Origin: Dryocosmus kuriphilus
Taxonomy: Eukaryota; Arthropoda; Insecta; Hymenoptera; Cynipidae
Reading direction: 5' to 3'
Length of the DNA: 64,000 bases
Assembly: GCA_038277395.1 (NCBI GenBank)
Contig: CM076196.1
Span: 24,724,260-24,788,259 of the forward strand
Position numbers and translations under genes: made by a program. How positions within the stretch are numbered: position 1 is the first letter of the stretch; the number at the start of each line of letters is the position of its first letter. The notes under the pieces are model-generated. The model searched no databases, was not told the DNA's origin, and was given only the letters and a program-made list of their open reading frames with translations. Positions 1-12,471 of the stretch are shown one piece after another.

Positions 1-3000
1 GCCATGCGGCAGCCCGACTCGCAATGCTGCATATCCGGGTGCCGCATCCTTCGAATCCTTGAAATTTTTTTTTCACTCTTACCGCTGAAAAATCAAATTA
101 TTTAACTTACGTTGTCAATTTTAACTCAGATTTATTATTTTAATTTTTTTTTTATTTATTATTTTATTTTTTTAAATTTTATTTATTTCCTTTATTTAAT
201 TATTATTAATTATTTATACGTATATTTTATTGCTTTCATTAATTATATTGCGAGGTTACTTCAAGATTACTTTAGAGTTACCTTAGGGTTACGTTGTCGC
301 GTAACCATTGCTTTCACGCCCCTAGCGGACCTCGCGAACACAATGGTTACGCTTCAGCGTAAACTCAGAATAACCCTAAAGTACCCTTAAGTAACCCCGC
401 AATATAATTAATAAAAGCAACAAAGTAGACATTCTCATCGTTGTGATTATAATATTGAGTTAAAGTGTAGTTTAGAAAATTACAATGTAAATTCATAAAT
501 TTGATTTTTGAGTGATAGAAATTAAAAGAAAGTTTTGAAGCATGCGCCTGAGATGCGGCATTCTGAGGAGCAACAGTACGCGTCCGGTTGCTACATCCCA
601 GGCGCATACTTCGAAGTGTTTTTTTCACTTCTACCGCTGAAAAATCAAATTTGTAATTTAAGTCGTCATTTTCTAACATCAATCTTCCCTCAGAATTATA
701 ATTGCAACAATTTAAATGTTTATTTTGTTGCTTTCATTACTTATGTAGCAAGGTTACTTAAAGGTTACTTTAGGGTTACCTTAGGGTTACGCTGTAGCGT
801 AACCATTGCGTCACGCCCCTAGCGGACCTCGCGAACGCAATGGTTACGCGACAGCGTAAGCCCAAAGTAACCCTAAAGTATACCTTAAAGTTATCTCGCA
901 ATATAATTAATAAAAGCAACAAAATAGACATTCTCATCGTTGTGATTATAATATTGGGTTAAATTTTAGGTTATAAAATGACGATGTAAATTCATAAAGT
1001 TGATTTTTCAGCGATAGAGATTTAAAAAACGTTTGAAAGCGTGCGCCTGGGATGTGGCATTCCGGACCGCGATACTGCACATCCAGTTGCCGTATGCCAG
1101 GCGCATGGTTCAAAGGTTTTTTGTTACTTCTACCGCTGAAAAATCAAATTTTTTAATTTACGCTTTCATTTCCTAACGTCAATTTTAACTCAGAATTATA
1201 ATTGCAATGATTTAAATGTTTACTTTGTTTCAATCAATAATTATAGTGCCAGGTTTCTTTAAGGTTACTTTAGAGTTACGCTAGAGTTACACTGTAGCGT
1301 AACCGTTGCATTCGCGAGGTCCGCTAGGGACTTGAACGCAATGGTTGCGCTACAGCGTAAACCCAAAATTACCCTAAGGTAACCTTTAACTAATCTCGCA
1401 ATATAATTAATAATAGCAACAAAATAGACATTCTCTTCGTTCTAATTATGATATTGATATTGAGTTGAAGTTTAATTTAGAAAATGGCGATGTAAATTCA
1501 TAAATTTGATTTTTCAGCGATAGAAATTTAAAAAAACGTTTTGAGGCATGCGCCTGGGGAGCGGCATTCCGAATCGCGATGTTGCAAGTCCGGTTGCTGC
1601 ACCACAGGCGCATGGTTCAAAGGGGATTTCTCACTTCTACCGCTGAAAAATCAAATTTTTGAATTTACTTCGTAATTTCTAACGTCAATCTTCACTCAGA
1701 ATTATAATTGCAACAATTTCAATGTTTATTTTGTTGCTTTCATTAATTATATTCAGAGGTTATTTTAAGGTTACTTTAGGGTACCCTTCGAATTACGCTG
1801 GAGCGTAACCATTACGTTCGCGAGGTCCGCTAGGGGCCCAAACACAATGGTTACGCTACAGAGTAAACCCAAGATAACCATAAAGTAACCTTAAAGTAAT
1901 CTCGCAATAAAATCAATAAAAGCGACAAAGTAGACATTCTCATCGTTGTGATTATAATATTGAGTTCAAGTTTAGTTTAGAAAATTACGATGTAAATTCA
2001 TAAATTTGATTTTTCACCGTTAGAAATTTAAAAAACGTTTTGAATCATGCGCCTGGGATGCGGCATTCCGACTCCCAATATTGCACGTCCGGTTGCCGCA
2101 CGCCAGGTGCTTGCTTCAAAGTGTTTTTCTCACTTCTACCGCTGAAAAATCAAATTTTTTTATTTTACGTCGTCATTTTCTAACGTCAATTTTTACTCAG
2201 AATTATAATTGCAACAATCTAAATGTTTATTTGGAGCTTTGATTAAATATATGCCGAGGTTACTTGAAGGTTACTTTAGGATTAACTTAGAGTTACGCTG
2301 TAGCGTAACCATTGCGTTCACGCCCCTAGCGGACCTCGCGAACGCAATGGTTACGCTTCAGCGTAAACCCAGAATAACCCTAAAGTACCCTTAAGTAACC
2401 CCGCAATATAATTAATAAAAGCAACAATGTAGACATTCTCATCGTTGTGATTATAATATTGAGTTAAAGTGTAGTTTAGAAAATTACAATGTAAATTCAT
2501 AAATTTGATTTTTGAGTGATAGAACTTAAAAGAAAGTTTTGAAGCATGCGCCTGAGATGCGGCATTCTGAGGAGCAATAGTACGCGTCCGGTTGCTACAT
2601 CCCAGGCGCATGCTTCGAAGTGTTTTTTTTCACTTCTACCGCTGAAAAATCAAATTTTTAATTTAAGTCGTCATTTTCTAACGTCAATCTTCACTCAGAA
2701 TTATGATTGTAACAATTTAAATGTTATTTTGTTGCTTTCATTACTTATGTAGCAAGGTTACTTAAAGGTTACTTTAGGGTTACCTTAGGGTTACGCTGTA
2801 GCGTAACCATTGCGTTCACGCCCCTAGCGGACCTCGCGAACGCAATGGTTACGCGACAGCGTAAGCCCAAAGTAACCCTAAAGTATACCTTAAAGTTATC
2901 TCGCAATATAATTAATAAAAGCAACATAATAGACATTCTCATCGTTGTGATTATAATATTGAGTTAAATTTTAGGTTATAAAATGACGATGTAAATTCAT

Positions 3001-4795
3001 AAATTTGATTTCTCAGCGATAGAGATTTAAAAAACGTTTGGAAGCGTGCGCCTGGGATGTGGCATTCCGGACCGCGATACTGCACATCCAGTTGCCGTAT
3101 GCCAGGCGCATGGTTCAAAGGTTTTTTGTTACTTCTACCGCTGAAAAATCAAATTTTTTAATTTACGCTTTCATTTCCTAACGTCAATTTTAACTCAGAA
3201 TTATAATTGCAATGATTTAAATGTTTACTTTGTTTCAATCAATAATTATAGTGCCAGGTTTCTTTAAGGTTACTTTAGAGTTACGCTAGAGTTACACTGT
3301 AGCGTAACCGTTGCATTCGCGAGGTCCGCTAGGGACTTGAACGCAATGGTTGCGCTACAGCGTAAACCCAAAATTACCCTAAGGTAACCTTTAACTAATC
3401 TCGCAATATAATTAACAATAGCAACAAAATAGACTTTCTCTTCGTTCTGATTATGATATTGAGTTAAAGTTTAATTTAGAAAATGACGATGTAAATTCAT
3501 AAATTTGATTTTTCAGCGATAGAAATTTAAAAAACGTTTTGAGGCATGCGCCTGGGATGCGGCATTCCGACTCCCAACATTGCACGTCCGGTTGCTGCAC
3601 CCCAGGCGCATGCTTCAAAGTGTTTTTCTCACTTCAACCGCTGAAAACTCAAATTTTTTATTTTACTTCGTCATTTTCTAACGTCAATTTTTACTCAGAA
3701 TTATAATTGTAACAATTTAAATGTTTATTTGGAGCTTTGATTAAATATATGCCGAGGTTACTTGAAGGTTACTTTAGGATTAACTTAGAGTTACGCTGTA
3801 GCGTAACCATTACGTTCACGCCTCTAGCGAACCTCGCGAACGCAATGGTTACAGGCGCGTGCTTCAAAGTGTTTTTTGTTGCACTTCTGCCGCTGAAAAA
3901 TCAAATTTTTGAATATACATCGTCTTTTTCTAACGTCAATTTTAACTCAGCATTATAATTGGAACAATTTAAATGTTTGTTTTGTTCCTTTCATTAATTA
4001 TATTGCGAGGTTACTTTAAGGTTACTTTAGGGTTAACTTAGGATTACCCTGCAGCGGAACCATTGCGTTCGCGCCCCTAGCCGACCTCGCGAACGCAATA
4101 GTGTTTACGCTACAGCATAACCCTAAAGTAACCCTTTTATTTTGCAATATAATTAGTAAAAGCAACAAAATAAACATTCAAAATGTTGCAATTATAATAT
4201 TGAGTTAAAATTTACTTTAGAAAATGACGATGTAAATGCAAAGTTTGATTTTTCGGCGGTAGAAGGTACAAAAAAACATTTTTATGCTTGCGTCTAGTAT
4301 GCTGCATTCCAACGCTGAATACTGCATGTCAGGTGGCTGCGTCAGAGGCGCGTGCTTCAAAGTGTTTTTTTTTTTTCACTTCTAATGCTGAAAAATTAAA
4401 TTTTTGAATTTACATCGTCTTTTTCTAACGTCAATTTTAACTCAGAATTATAATTGAAACAATTTAAATGTTTATTTTGTTGCTTTCATTAATTTTGCGA
4501 GGTTACTTTAAGGTTACTTTAGGGTTAACTTAGGATTACCCTGCAGCGTAACCATTGCGTTCGCGCCCCTAGCCGACCTCGCGAACGCAATAATGTTTAC
4601 GTTACAGCATAACCCTAAAGTAACCCTTTTATTTTGCAATATAATTAATAAAAGCAAACAAAATAAACATTCAAGATGCTGCAATTATAATATTCAGTTA
4701 AAATTTACTTTAGAAAATGACGATGTAAATGCAAAGTTTGATTTTTCGGCGGTAGAAGGTACAAAAAAAACATTTTTATGCTTGCGTCTAGTCCT
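1..4795. repeat. Palindromic satellite array, ~500 bp monomers, ~2005 bp higher-order period
   Basis: The landmark ACCGCTGAAAAATCAAA recurs at about 81, 633, 1132, 1639, 2138, 2638, 3137 and 3637, then in altered form at 3888 and 4384, giving monomers of about 500 bp. Copies about 2005 bp apart (633/2638, 1132/3137) resemble each other more than neighbours do, so four monomers form a higher-order unit. Each monomer is an inverted repeat with arms of about 200 bp around a centre such as CCCCTAGCGGACCT (near 2320). A second dyad joins monomers, where ATGCGCCTG is mirrored by CAGGCGCAT. The last units (3850-4795) are shortened and diverged. Short ORFs here are by-products of the repeat. The array starts before the window. 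Confidence 0.9.
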
Positions 4796-5627
4796 AAATA
4801 CTTACAATTGTAGAAAAAGTCCTTTTTTCAATTACAAATTTGTAGTAATACCGATTATTACCAATCATGCTGCAGAACTTTATTGCAAGACACTGTAGGC
4901 GATTTTCAATTTTGGAATTGGAGCTCTTAAGGATAGTATCCATGAAACTTGGAACGAAAAAACACAAATATTGATCACGAACTTTGCACGCAAAAAGTAC
5001 AAACAATAATATTTGCACTTGTAATGCAACAAATAAATTTTTATGCTTATAACTTATAACTGAAGCCCGGCCACCTATCGGAGTATGTGGAGAACTTTCG
5101 CAGTTTTACAAAAAATCAATAACAAGTTACCATCCGCGATGCTGCTTCTTTACCGACAGACTAGAAACGTGTACATAGTGCAAAGTGCATCCATTGATAT
5201 TTATTACTTTTATAATAAACTTTTATTGCTCCCCGAATTTACGCATTTGCCATACACTGTCCTTTTACATTTATTAATATCTGTCTGAATTTTTTCCGCA
5301 TTATTTTAAGTTTTATTTTTAAAAACGAGTCAAAAAATATCGATCTCAGGACTGGGATGATCACGTAACCCACCTTTTACATGGCCTTAAGTATGAAAAT
5401 TAAAGTACATAGTCAGAAATACATAGAACATTAAAAATATATTGTTGGACACATAATGTATCCGTTAAAATATAAAAGCTTCATTTTTTATACATAACAC
5501 ATTTCGCTGGATGAAATCTGCTGGATAGTGGATACTGAAATAATTTTCGTGTATCCTGTAACTCCTGTAACAATATGACGAAATTAAATGAAAACAACAC
5601 AAGCACAGCAAAAAAAAATTATCGATA
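4796..5627. other. Sequence without recognisable gene
   Basis: I see no convincing ORF, RNA gene or terminal repeat here. The sequence is AT-rich and begins where the satellite breaks off inside the phrase TTGCGTCTAG. It may hold old transposon remains that I cannot identify. Confidence 0.5.
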
Positions 5628-5738
5628 TCGAAAGGAAAATATCGATATCGCCATCGATATATCGGTTGCACGATATCGATATTGAATATCGATATATCTT
5701 GAAGCAAATATCGATATTTCGATATCGATGTCCCTTCA
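5628..5738. repeat. ATCGATATCG-rich self-complementary patch
   Basis: At least eight overlapping copies of ATCGATAT or CGATATCG lie in about 110 bp, broken by short spacers, and end at the family-A LINE. The motif is its own reverse complement, so the patch can fold in many registers. Such patches are often subterminal transposase-binding repeats of DNA transposons, but no partner end or transposase is visible here. Confidence 0.6.
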
Positions 5739-5749
5739 CTAGGGAGGGG

Positions 5750-7020
5750 TAAGGGCGATGCCGGGGATAGTACTGATGATGGAGAGAGGCAGTTTACAAT
5801 GCCGGGAAACTTTCTGAGGGGGTTGAAAGAAGGGGGACTAGCCGACAGAAGGACTCGAGGTAGACCATCAAATCGGGAATTGCTTAGTAGATCCAGATCT
5901 AGCAGTCTAGGATCAAGACAACTTTTTGTCAAGTGGGGAAAGGGGGAGGTTTAACGGATAAAAGCGATGTGGGGAAAAAGACGGATGATAGTAAAAGATC
6001 AAGGGAAGAAGAGGGGAATGAACAGGGAGAAGAGAAATTGCGGAAAAAGCTTAAGAAAAAGTCTCCACCGGAGAGGAATAAGGCAAAAGGGAAAGTCGAT
6101 CTAGAAAATCTGGAAATTCTCATTATAGGGCTTAGAGAGGAAACGAACCGCAGTTTGAATGCCATGCAGGAGAGAGGGGATGAGCTCTGGGAGGAAATGA
6201 AAAAAGTTAGAGAAAAGTGAGAAGAATGGGATCTGGTGTAGCGGCAAGAAAAAGGTAAGGTTTGAAAACAGTTGGAGGATATCGGGAAAAAGCAAAGAAT
6301 CAGTGAGAAAGAGAGAAAACTTGATATGGAAAAGTTGGAAGAAAGAGTGAGAAATCTAGAATGTAAGTCTAAGGACAGAAAGAAAGTGGATGAAGGGGAA
6401 AGAGAAGAAGAGAAAATAAAATAATTGAATGAGAATGTCATCATAGAAAATGTGAGAATGAAATCAAGATTGAGAGAATTAGAAAGGCAAATGGAAAAAG
6501 AAGAGAAGACGAAACGTAGTAGAAATATAGTGATTAGAGGAATGAAAGTGCATAGTGAATCAGGAAGAGAAGAAGTGGAAAGGTTGTTAGGGTAAATTGG
6601 GACAAAAGTGCATGCGGAAGAGGTAAATGGAGTGGGAAGGAAGAATAAAGGTAAATCGAGTGTATATATAGTGAAAGTGAGAAGTGAGGAAGAGAAAGAT
6701 AATATTATGCGAAAAAAGAAAGTTTTAAAGGGGAGCGAAGAAAAGATAGAGGGGAATATGACGTGGAATGAAAGAAGAAGAATGTGGATAATGAAACAGA
6801 GAACATGGAGTGAAAGAATGAAAGGGAACAAGGTATGGATAGGGAAAGACAGGATGTGGGTAAACGGTATTGCGTGGATATGGGATGAAGAGAAAGAAAA
6901 ATTAAGTGAAATGCATCGGGAGGGCACATGGCGACGAAGGGAAGGAACAAAGGCTAGTGGTAGAAGGGAGGAGATAATGGAAACAGTAGAGGGTGAAAGG
7001 AAAGGAGGAAGCAATGGGAT
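5750..7020 (+). pseudogene. LINE-A1 ORF1 (coiled-coil/RRM-type nucleic-acid-binding protein), broken
   Basis: The reading frame begins near 5750 with an Arg/Ser/Gly-rich stretch, shifts frame around 5930-5945, then runs through a lysine/glutamate-rich coiled coil. Stops interrupt it near 6218, 6420 and 6594. The C-terminal part (6608-7020) contains VYIVKVRSEEEKDNIMRKKK and DRMWVNG, matching the layout of LINE-B ORF1 (coiled coil, RRM-like fold, basic C-terminal domain). In this ORF1 type the protein binds the element RNA in a retrotransposition particle; that role is known from the family. The many stops make this copy non-functional. The serine-rich long ORFs on the opposite strand are shadows of its purine bias. 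Confidence 0.75.
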
Positions 7021-7023
7021 GTA

Positions 7024-8068
7024 GTGATGTTGAGTGAAGCCTGGATAGATGAGAAGGATTGGAGGAGGGTGGAGAGGAAGTTACCCAAGGGATATATATG
7101 GAAGGTGCAAGAGGCAAAGAAAGAGAAGGTAAAGGGAAGAAAGAAAGGGCGCATGGTGCCAAGAGTAAGGAATGAATTTGTAGGTGAAGAGAGAATAGAA
7201 ATGGGATTTGAGGACACAGATGGAGTAATGACGAGAATGGTGAAGATAGGAAGAAGAAAGGTGAGGATAGTTTGCATCTACAGCAGAAGGGGAGAAGAAG
7301 AAGTTTGGAGTGTGATTAGGAAATGGGTGGCGAAAAAGGATGATGAATTGGTTTTGATAGGAGGCGATCTGAATGCTTGGACAGGGAAACAGGGAAGGAA
7401 AATATGGGATGAAGAGAGTGAGACTTTCAGAAGAAAATCGAAACATAAACAGGTGGACGAAGAGAGTAGGACTCTGCTGGAAATTCTGGGAGAAACAGGA
7501 TGGCCCATTTGTAATGAGAACTCGGAGGGGGATGAGGAAGGAGAGATTACATTTGCAGGATAAGGACAAACAGTAATAGACTACATTCTCTCAGAGAAAG
7601 GATAAGGAGGCTGTTGGAAAGAATGGAAGTAGGGAACGAAATTGGGTCAGAACACTTCCCGGTAATTGCTACGCTGAAATGTTGGAATGGAAGAAGAGAG
7701 GGAAGGAAGAAGGAGGGAGTGATAAGGAAGAAAGCAAAGATGGGCAAGTGGGGAGTTGATAAAATAAGAGAATATACGGAAGGAATGGAAGAAGAGAATA
7801 CTATGATTGAAGAGGGGGAAGGCGTGGATGCGATGTTGTGTAAGATAAAGGAAAAGGTAGAGGAGATAGTGGAAGAAATTAGGCCAAGTGGAGACAGGAG
7901 GAGAAGATGAGGTACATGGAGGAGATAGAGAAAGCAATAAAGGAAGGAAGAGAATGGGAGGTGTTCAATAGAGGGAGGTGTGGATGAAAAGGAATCAATG
8001 AAGAGATAAATATGGAGGAATGGACGGTATACTTCAAGAAATTGCTAGGAGGCGTGGATATTTGGTAG
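7024..8068 (+). pseudogene. LINE-A1 ORF2 fragment: APE-type endonuclease and pre-RT linker
   Basis: The first visible motif is MLSEAWIDEKDW, matching the LTETW segment of APE-like LINE endonucleases, followed by the catalytic-loop motif IGGDLNAWTG near 7360-7380. A stop follows at 7561-7563. The frame resumes at about 7614 with EIGSEHFPVIATL, equivalent to the conserved S-D-H segment but with EH in place of DH. The purine-rich linker runs to about 8060. The family enzyme nicks target DNA to prime reverse transcription. Here the RT is missing altogether, so the copy is dead. The start of the endonuclease (WNVAG region in LINE B) is also missing or garbled. Confidence 0.8.
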
Positions 8069-8195
8069 AGTGTCTTTTTCTTTTTTTCACTCCTTTTTCT
8101 TTTCTTTTCACTTTCTTTTCGTTTCTTTTCACTCATTTCTCACTCCTTTTTTTTCTTTTCTTCTTTCTTTTCTCTTTTTCTTCACCTTCTCTAAT
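8069..8195. repeat. Homopyrimidine tract
   Basis: About 125 bases are almost purely C and T on the plus strand, built from CTTTTC and CACTCC words. The tract sits exactly at the truncated 3' end of LINE A1. Long mirror-like polypyrimidine stretches can adopt triplex DNA; it may also be a scrambled, inverted piece of the purine-rich LINE. Confidence 0.6.
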
Positions 8196-10119
8196 CATTT
8201 CGATATATAAATATTAATGTTACGAGTGTTTTTAAAAAAATATTATTTATTATTGTTAATTATTAATGTTATTGGGACGTTGGAAAAATCCCGAAAAATA
8301 AAATTCCCGACATTAGAAAATTGCTGAAAAGGAAAATTTCCGAATTTGAAAATTGGCCATCTGGAAAATTCCCGAGAGTTTTAATATTAATTTAATAAAA
8401 TTTCTAAAATTAATGGGCTTAAAATTTATTATTAATTAATTTTAACTCTTAGATAATAATAACATCATTTTTATAACCTAATTTGTAATAATTTAATAAT
8501 ATTAAATATAATGTAAAATTTGAACTCAATAAAATTCGAAAATTTTAACGTTAGTCAATTTGTAACAGGACTAATTAAAAATATTTATAAAAATTAAAAT
8601 TTTCGAAACTAATTAGGTTAAAATTTAATATTATGTTTAATATTTTAAAATTATTAATTATAAGCTTTAAAAATGACATGTTTTCATATTTAAAAATATC
8701 TTTTAAAAAAATAATATCTAATTTTAAAATAAATGAATTTAATTAATTTTCTTAATTTTAAGGAAAAAAATTTCAAATAAATATTATAAAATAATATTAA
8801 TATTAAACACATTTTAAATATAATTTAAAACTACTTAAAGCTTAAGAAAATGCCTTAAATCTTAGGTCTGAGAGAAAAATTATTTTCATTTTGAAACGTC
8901 AATGATTATTATTATTATTGTTATAATTTAATAAACTAGAGAAGACAAAAACGACAAAAAAATTCTGAAACATAAAATTTCCGACACTAGAAAATGGCCA
9001 AAAAAAAATTTCCAGGTTGGAAAAATCCCAACAGTTTATACTATTACCGAAATTTAATCTTCCCGAATTTAAAAAAAATTTTTAATTGCTATTAATAAAT
9101 ACTAGTTGTTGTTAAATTTAAAAAATTTGTTTTAATTAATATTTATTAAATAAAAATTTTCTGTCGGGAATTTTACATTTCGATAATAGTATAAACTGTT
9201 GGAATTTTCTAATGTCGAAGATTTTATATTTCGACATTTCTTTGTCGGCAATTTTAGAGTGTTCGAAATTTTATTTTTTGGCATTTTTCAGTCTTTACAA
9301 TAATATTAATAATTAATAATAATAAACATCTTTTTAAATAATTTTTTTTTGTTCTTTCTAGTTTTTAAAATAATAATAGAAATAATAATCATTAAAAATT
9401 TTTTTTTTAAATTTTAACCTAAAGTCATTTTTCTCTCAGACTTAAGATTTAACATATGATGTCTTTTAAGCATTAAATAATATTAAATAAGATTTAAAGT
9501 ACTTATAGTATTAAAATTATTTTGTAATATTAATTTCAAAGTTTGGCTCTTAAAATTTAAAAAAAAATAATGATTTAAATTTTACAACTGGATTTTATTT
9601 TCTTAAAATAAGTTTTTAGATATGAATGACGTACACTTCTGAAAATCTGGTTTTAAATAATTTAAAAATAATAAACGTAATATAATTTTATCTCACTTAA
9701 TTTCGAAAATTTTAATTTTTATAAATATTTGTAATTAATCCTGATTCAAAAGGAAAAAAAATTTATCTTTTTATGTAATTAAAACTCTTCCTTATTAATT
9801 ATTATAAATAATTATTATAAATAATTATTATAATTAATTATAATAATATTATTGTTAAATTAAAATAATAATAATTAGATAATAGTATTAATAATTAATA
9901 ATAATTTTAATAATAATAATCATTGGGATTTTTTTTTTAATTTTAAAATAAAAGTCACTTTTCTCTTGAAAGCTTAAGATTTAAGATTTAAGACTTTTTT
10001 TTAAGCCTTCAGTAATTTTTCATTATGCTCCAATTTGTAATATTAAACTTGTTTATAATATTTGTTTTAAATTTTGTGCCTTGAAGCAAAAAATATATTT
10101 GTGTTAATAAAAATATTAA
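8196..10119. repeat. AT-rich repeat family, block 1, with internal fold-back
   Basis: No gene is visible. The block is made of words shared with blocks at 16466-17486, 40305-42330 and 45376-46150: GAGAGAAAAAT, TTCCCGACATTAGAAAATT and GGAAAAATCCC followed by AGTTTATA. The GAGAGAAAAAT word points forward at about 8871 and backward at about 9430, and a related backward word lies at about 9965, so the block folds on itself. A mirrored pair of AACAGTTTATACTATTA segments lies near 9030 and 9200. The right-hand 1 kb (from 9118) belongs to the left arm of the giant palindrome. Confidence 0.75.
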
Positions 10120-12470
10120 AGGAAAAAGTCTCCACCGGAGAGGAATAAGGCAAAAGGGAAAGTCGATCTAAAAAATCTGGAAAGTCTCATTAAAGGGTTT
10201 AGAGAGGAAACGAACCGCAGTCTAAATGCCATGCAAAGGAGTGGGGATGAGGTCTGGGAGGAAATGAGGAAAGTCAGAGAAAAGTGGGAAGAATGGGATC
10301 TAGTGTGGCGTCACGAAAAAGATAAGGTTTGGAAATAGTTGGAGGATATCGGGAAAAAGCGAAGAATGAATGAGAAAGAGAGAAAATTTTATATGGAAAA
10401 GTTGGAAGAAAGAGTGAGAAATCTAGAGTGTATGCCTGAGGACAGAAAGAAAGTGGATGAAGGGGTAAGAGAAGGAGAGAAAATAAAAGAATTGAATTAG
10501 AATGTTATCCTAGAAAATGTGAGCATGAAATCAAGATTGAGAGAATTAGAAATGAAAATGGAAATATAAGAGAAGACGAAACGTAGTAGAAATATAGTGA
10601 TTAGAGGAATGAAAGTGGATAGTGAATCAGAAAGAGAAGAAGTGGAAAGGTTGTTAGGGGAAATTGGGACAAAAGTGCATGTGAAAGAGATAAAGGGAGT
10701 GGGAAGGAAGAATAAAGGTAAATCGAGCGTATATGTAGTGAAAGTGAGAAGTGAGGAAGAGAAAGATAATATTATGAGAAAAAAGAAAGGGTTAAAGGGG
10801 AGGGAAGAAAGGATAGAAGAGGATGTGGCGTGGAATGAAAGAAGAAGAAAGTGGATGACGAAACAGAGAGCATGGAGTGACAGAATGAAAGGGAACACGA
10901 TATGGACAGGGAAAGACAGGATGTGGGTAAACGGTAATGTGTGGCTATGGGATGAAGAGAAAGAAAAATTATGTGAAGGGTATAGGGAGGGTACATGGCA
11001 ATGAGGGGAAGAAAAAAAAGGCTAGTGGTAGAAAGGAGGAGATAATGAAAACAGTAGAGGGTGAAAGGAAAGAAGGAGGAAAAGGCGGAGCGACGGCGTT
11101 TCTACAAAAATAGGGAAAGGGCGTAAAAAAGAAAGAAGAGAGAAAGGAAGGAAAAAAGAAATGAGAGTAGCATTTGGAATGTGTCAGAAGTAATGAATAA
11201 AGATGAAGGATTCTGGAAAGAGGTGCGGAAATGGGATGTAGTGATGTTGAGTGAAACCTGGGTAGATGAGAAGGATTGGAGGAGGTTGAAGATGCAAGAG
11301 GCAAAGAAAGGGAAGATAAAGAGAAGAAAGAAAGGGGGCATGGTGTCAGGAGTAGGGAGTGAATTGGTAGGTGAAGAAGGAATAGAAACGGGATTTGAGG
11401 AAACAGATGCAGTAATGACGAGAATGGTGAAGCTAGGAAGAAGAAAGGTGAGGAGACAGTTTGCCTCTGCAGGAGAAGGGAGAAGAAGAAGGTTGGAGTG
11501 TGGTTAGGAAATGGGTGGCGAAAAAGGATGATGAATTTGTTTTGATAGGAGGCAATTTGAATGCTTGGACAGGGGAACAGGGAGGGGAAGTATGGGATGA
11601 AGAGAGTGAAACTTTCAGGAGAAAATCGAGACATAAGTTGGTGGACCAGGAGGGTAGGACTCTGCTGGAAATTCTGGGAGAAACAGGATGGCTCCTTTGT
11701 AATGGGAACTCGGAGGGGGATGAGAAAGAAGAGATTACATTTGCAGGAAAAAGGGAAGCAGTAATAGACTACTTTCTGGCAGAGAAGAGGATAAGGAGGC
11801 TGTTTGAAAGAATGTAAGTAGGGAACGAAATAGGGTCAGAACACTTCCCGGCAACTGGAACGTTGAAATGTGTGAATCGGAGAAGAGTGGGAAGGAAGGA
11901 GGAGGGTTTGATAAGGAAGAAAACAAGGATGGGTAAGTGGGGAGTTGATAAAATAAGAGAATATACGGAAAAAATGGAAGAAGAGAATACTATGATTGAA
12001 GAGGGGGAAGGCGTGAATGCGATGTTGTGTAAGGTAAAGGAAAGGGTAGAGAATACAGTGGAAGAAATTATTGTATAGAGAGTAAAGAACGTATGAAGTT
12101 ATCGTTAAGGAATTGGAGAAGAGGAGTGATAGGCAGAAAGGAATATAATAAAATAAAGAGGGAATACGAGAAATTACTAGATGTGAAAAGACAGGAGGAG
12201 AAGGTGAGGTACATGGACGAGGTAGAGAAAGCAATAAAGGAAGGAAGAGAATGGGAAGTGATCAATAGAGAGAGATGTGGATGGAAAGGAATCAATGAAG
12301 AGATACATATGGATGAATGGACGGTATACTTCAAGAAATTGCTAGGAGGCGTGGATAGCAAGGTAAATGGGGAAGGCAGAAAGAGCAAGGAGGGATGAAT
12401 GAAAGGGGGGAATGCGGTGACCAGAGAGGAGGTGAATGAAGCAATTGAGAAGTTAAAAAGAAACAAGTAA
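9118..12470 (+). repeat. Left arm of giant palindrome (AT-rich block + LINE A2)
   Basis: This 3.35 kb segment is repeated in reverse complement at 14148-17486, including both the AT-rich flank and the 5'-truncated LINE. Matching end words are AAATTTTCTGTCGGGAATTT (left) and its complement near 17430. Translated segments in the two arms are identical over 100 residues (12093-12398 against 14193-14498), so the duplication is recent or has been kept uniform by gene conversion. Confidence 0.9.
10120..12470 (+). mobile_element. Non-LTR retrotransposon, family A copy 2 (A2), truncated at both ends
   Basis: The LINE starts abruptly inside ORF1 at the phrase AAAAAGTCTCCACCGG (6058 in A1) and ends inside ORF2 at AAGTTAAAAAGAAACAAG, just before the first RT motif. 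It carries ORF1 pieces (10597-11004 holds the RRM-like and C-terminal part) and endonuclease pieces: MLSETWVDEKDW at about 11243 and IGGNLNAWTG at about 11545. The second has N in place of the usual D (IGGDLNAWTG), a change near the catalytic loop. Several stops and frameshifts make it inactive. It lies in the left palindrome arm. Confidence 0.85.
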
Positions 12471-12471
12471 A

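Larger units (their letters stand above)
5741..8068 (+). mobile_element. Non-LTR retrotransposon, family A copy 1 (A1), decayed and 3'-truncated
   Basis: This purine-rich strand encodes remains of ORF1 followed by the endonuclease and the linker before the reverse transcriptase. It stops at about 8062, before any RT motif. Copies A2 (10120-12470) and A3 (14148-16465, reverse strand) belong to the same family but start further inside ORF1. All three lack the RT core. The family is related to, but clearly different from, LINE B at 26802-32409. Confidence 0.85.

Noticed and set aside
240..800. TTTAGGGTTACC words suggesting telomeric repeats
   Set aside because: TTAGGG-like words are part of the 500 bp monomer, are not tandem at 5-6 bp spacing, and also appear inverted within each monomer.
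112..822. Short ORFs with similar translations in the satellite
   Set aside because: They repeat because the DNA repeats and occur on both strands as mirror images; there is no start context, and frames are lost in neighbouring monomers.
1..4795. CRISPR-like array
   Set aside because: Monomers of about 500 bp without short unique spacers, no cas genes and a eukaryotic context.
5929..7014. Long serine/phenylalanine-rich ORF on the minus strand (361 codons)
   Set aside because: It is the antisense shadow of the purine-rich LINE-A1 ORF1; the composition is explained by complementing AAG/GAA/AGA codons. The same applies to long Ser/Leu/Phe ORFs opposite A2, A3 and LINE B (for example 26645-27718 beyond the PLE part and 30922-31605).
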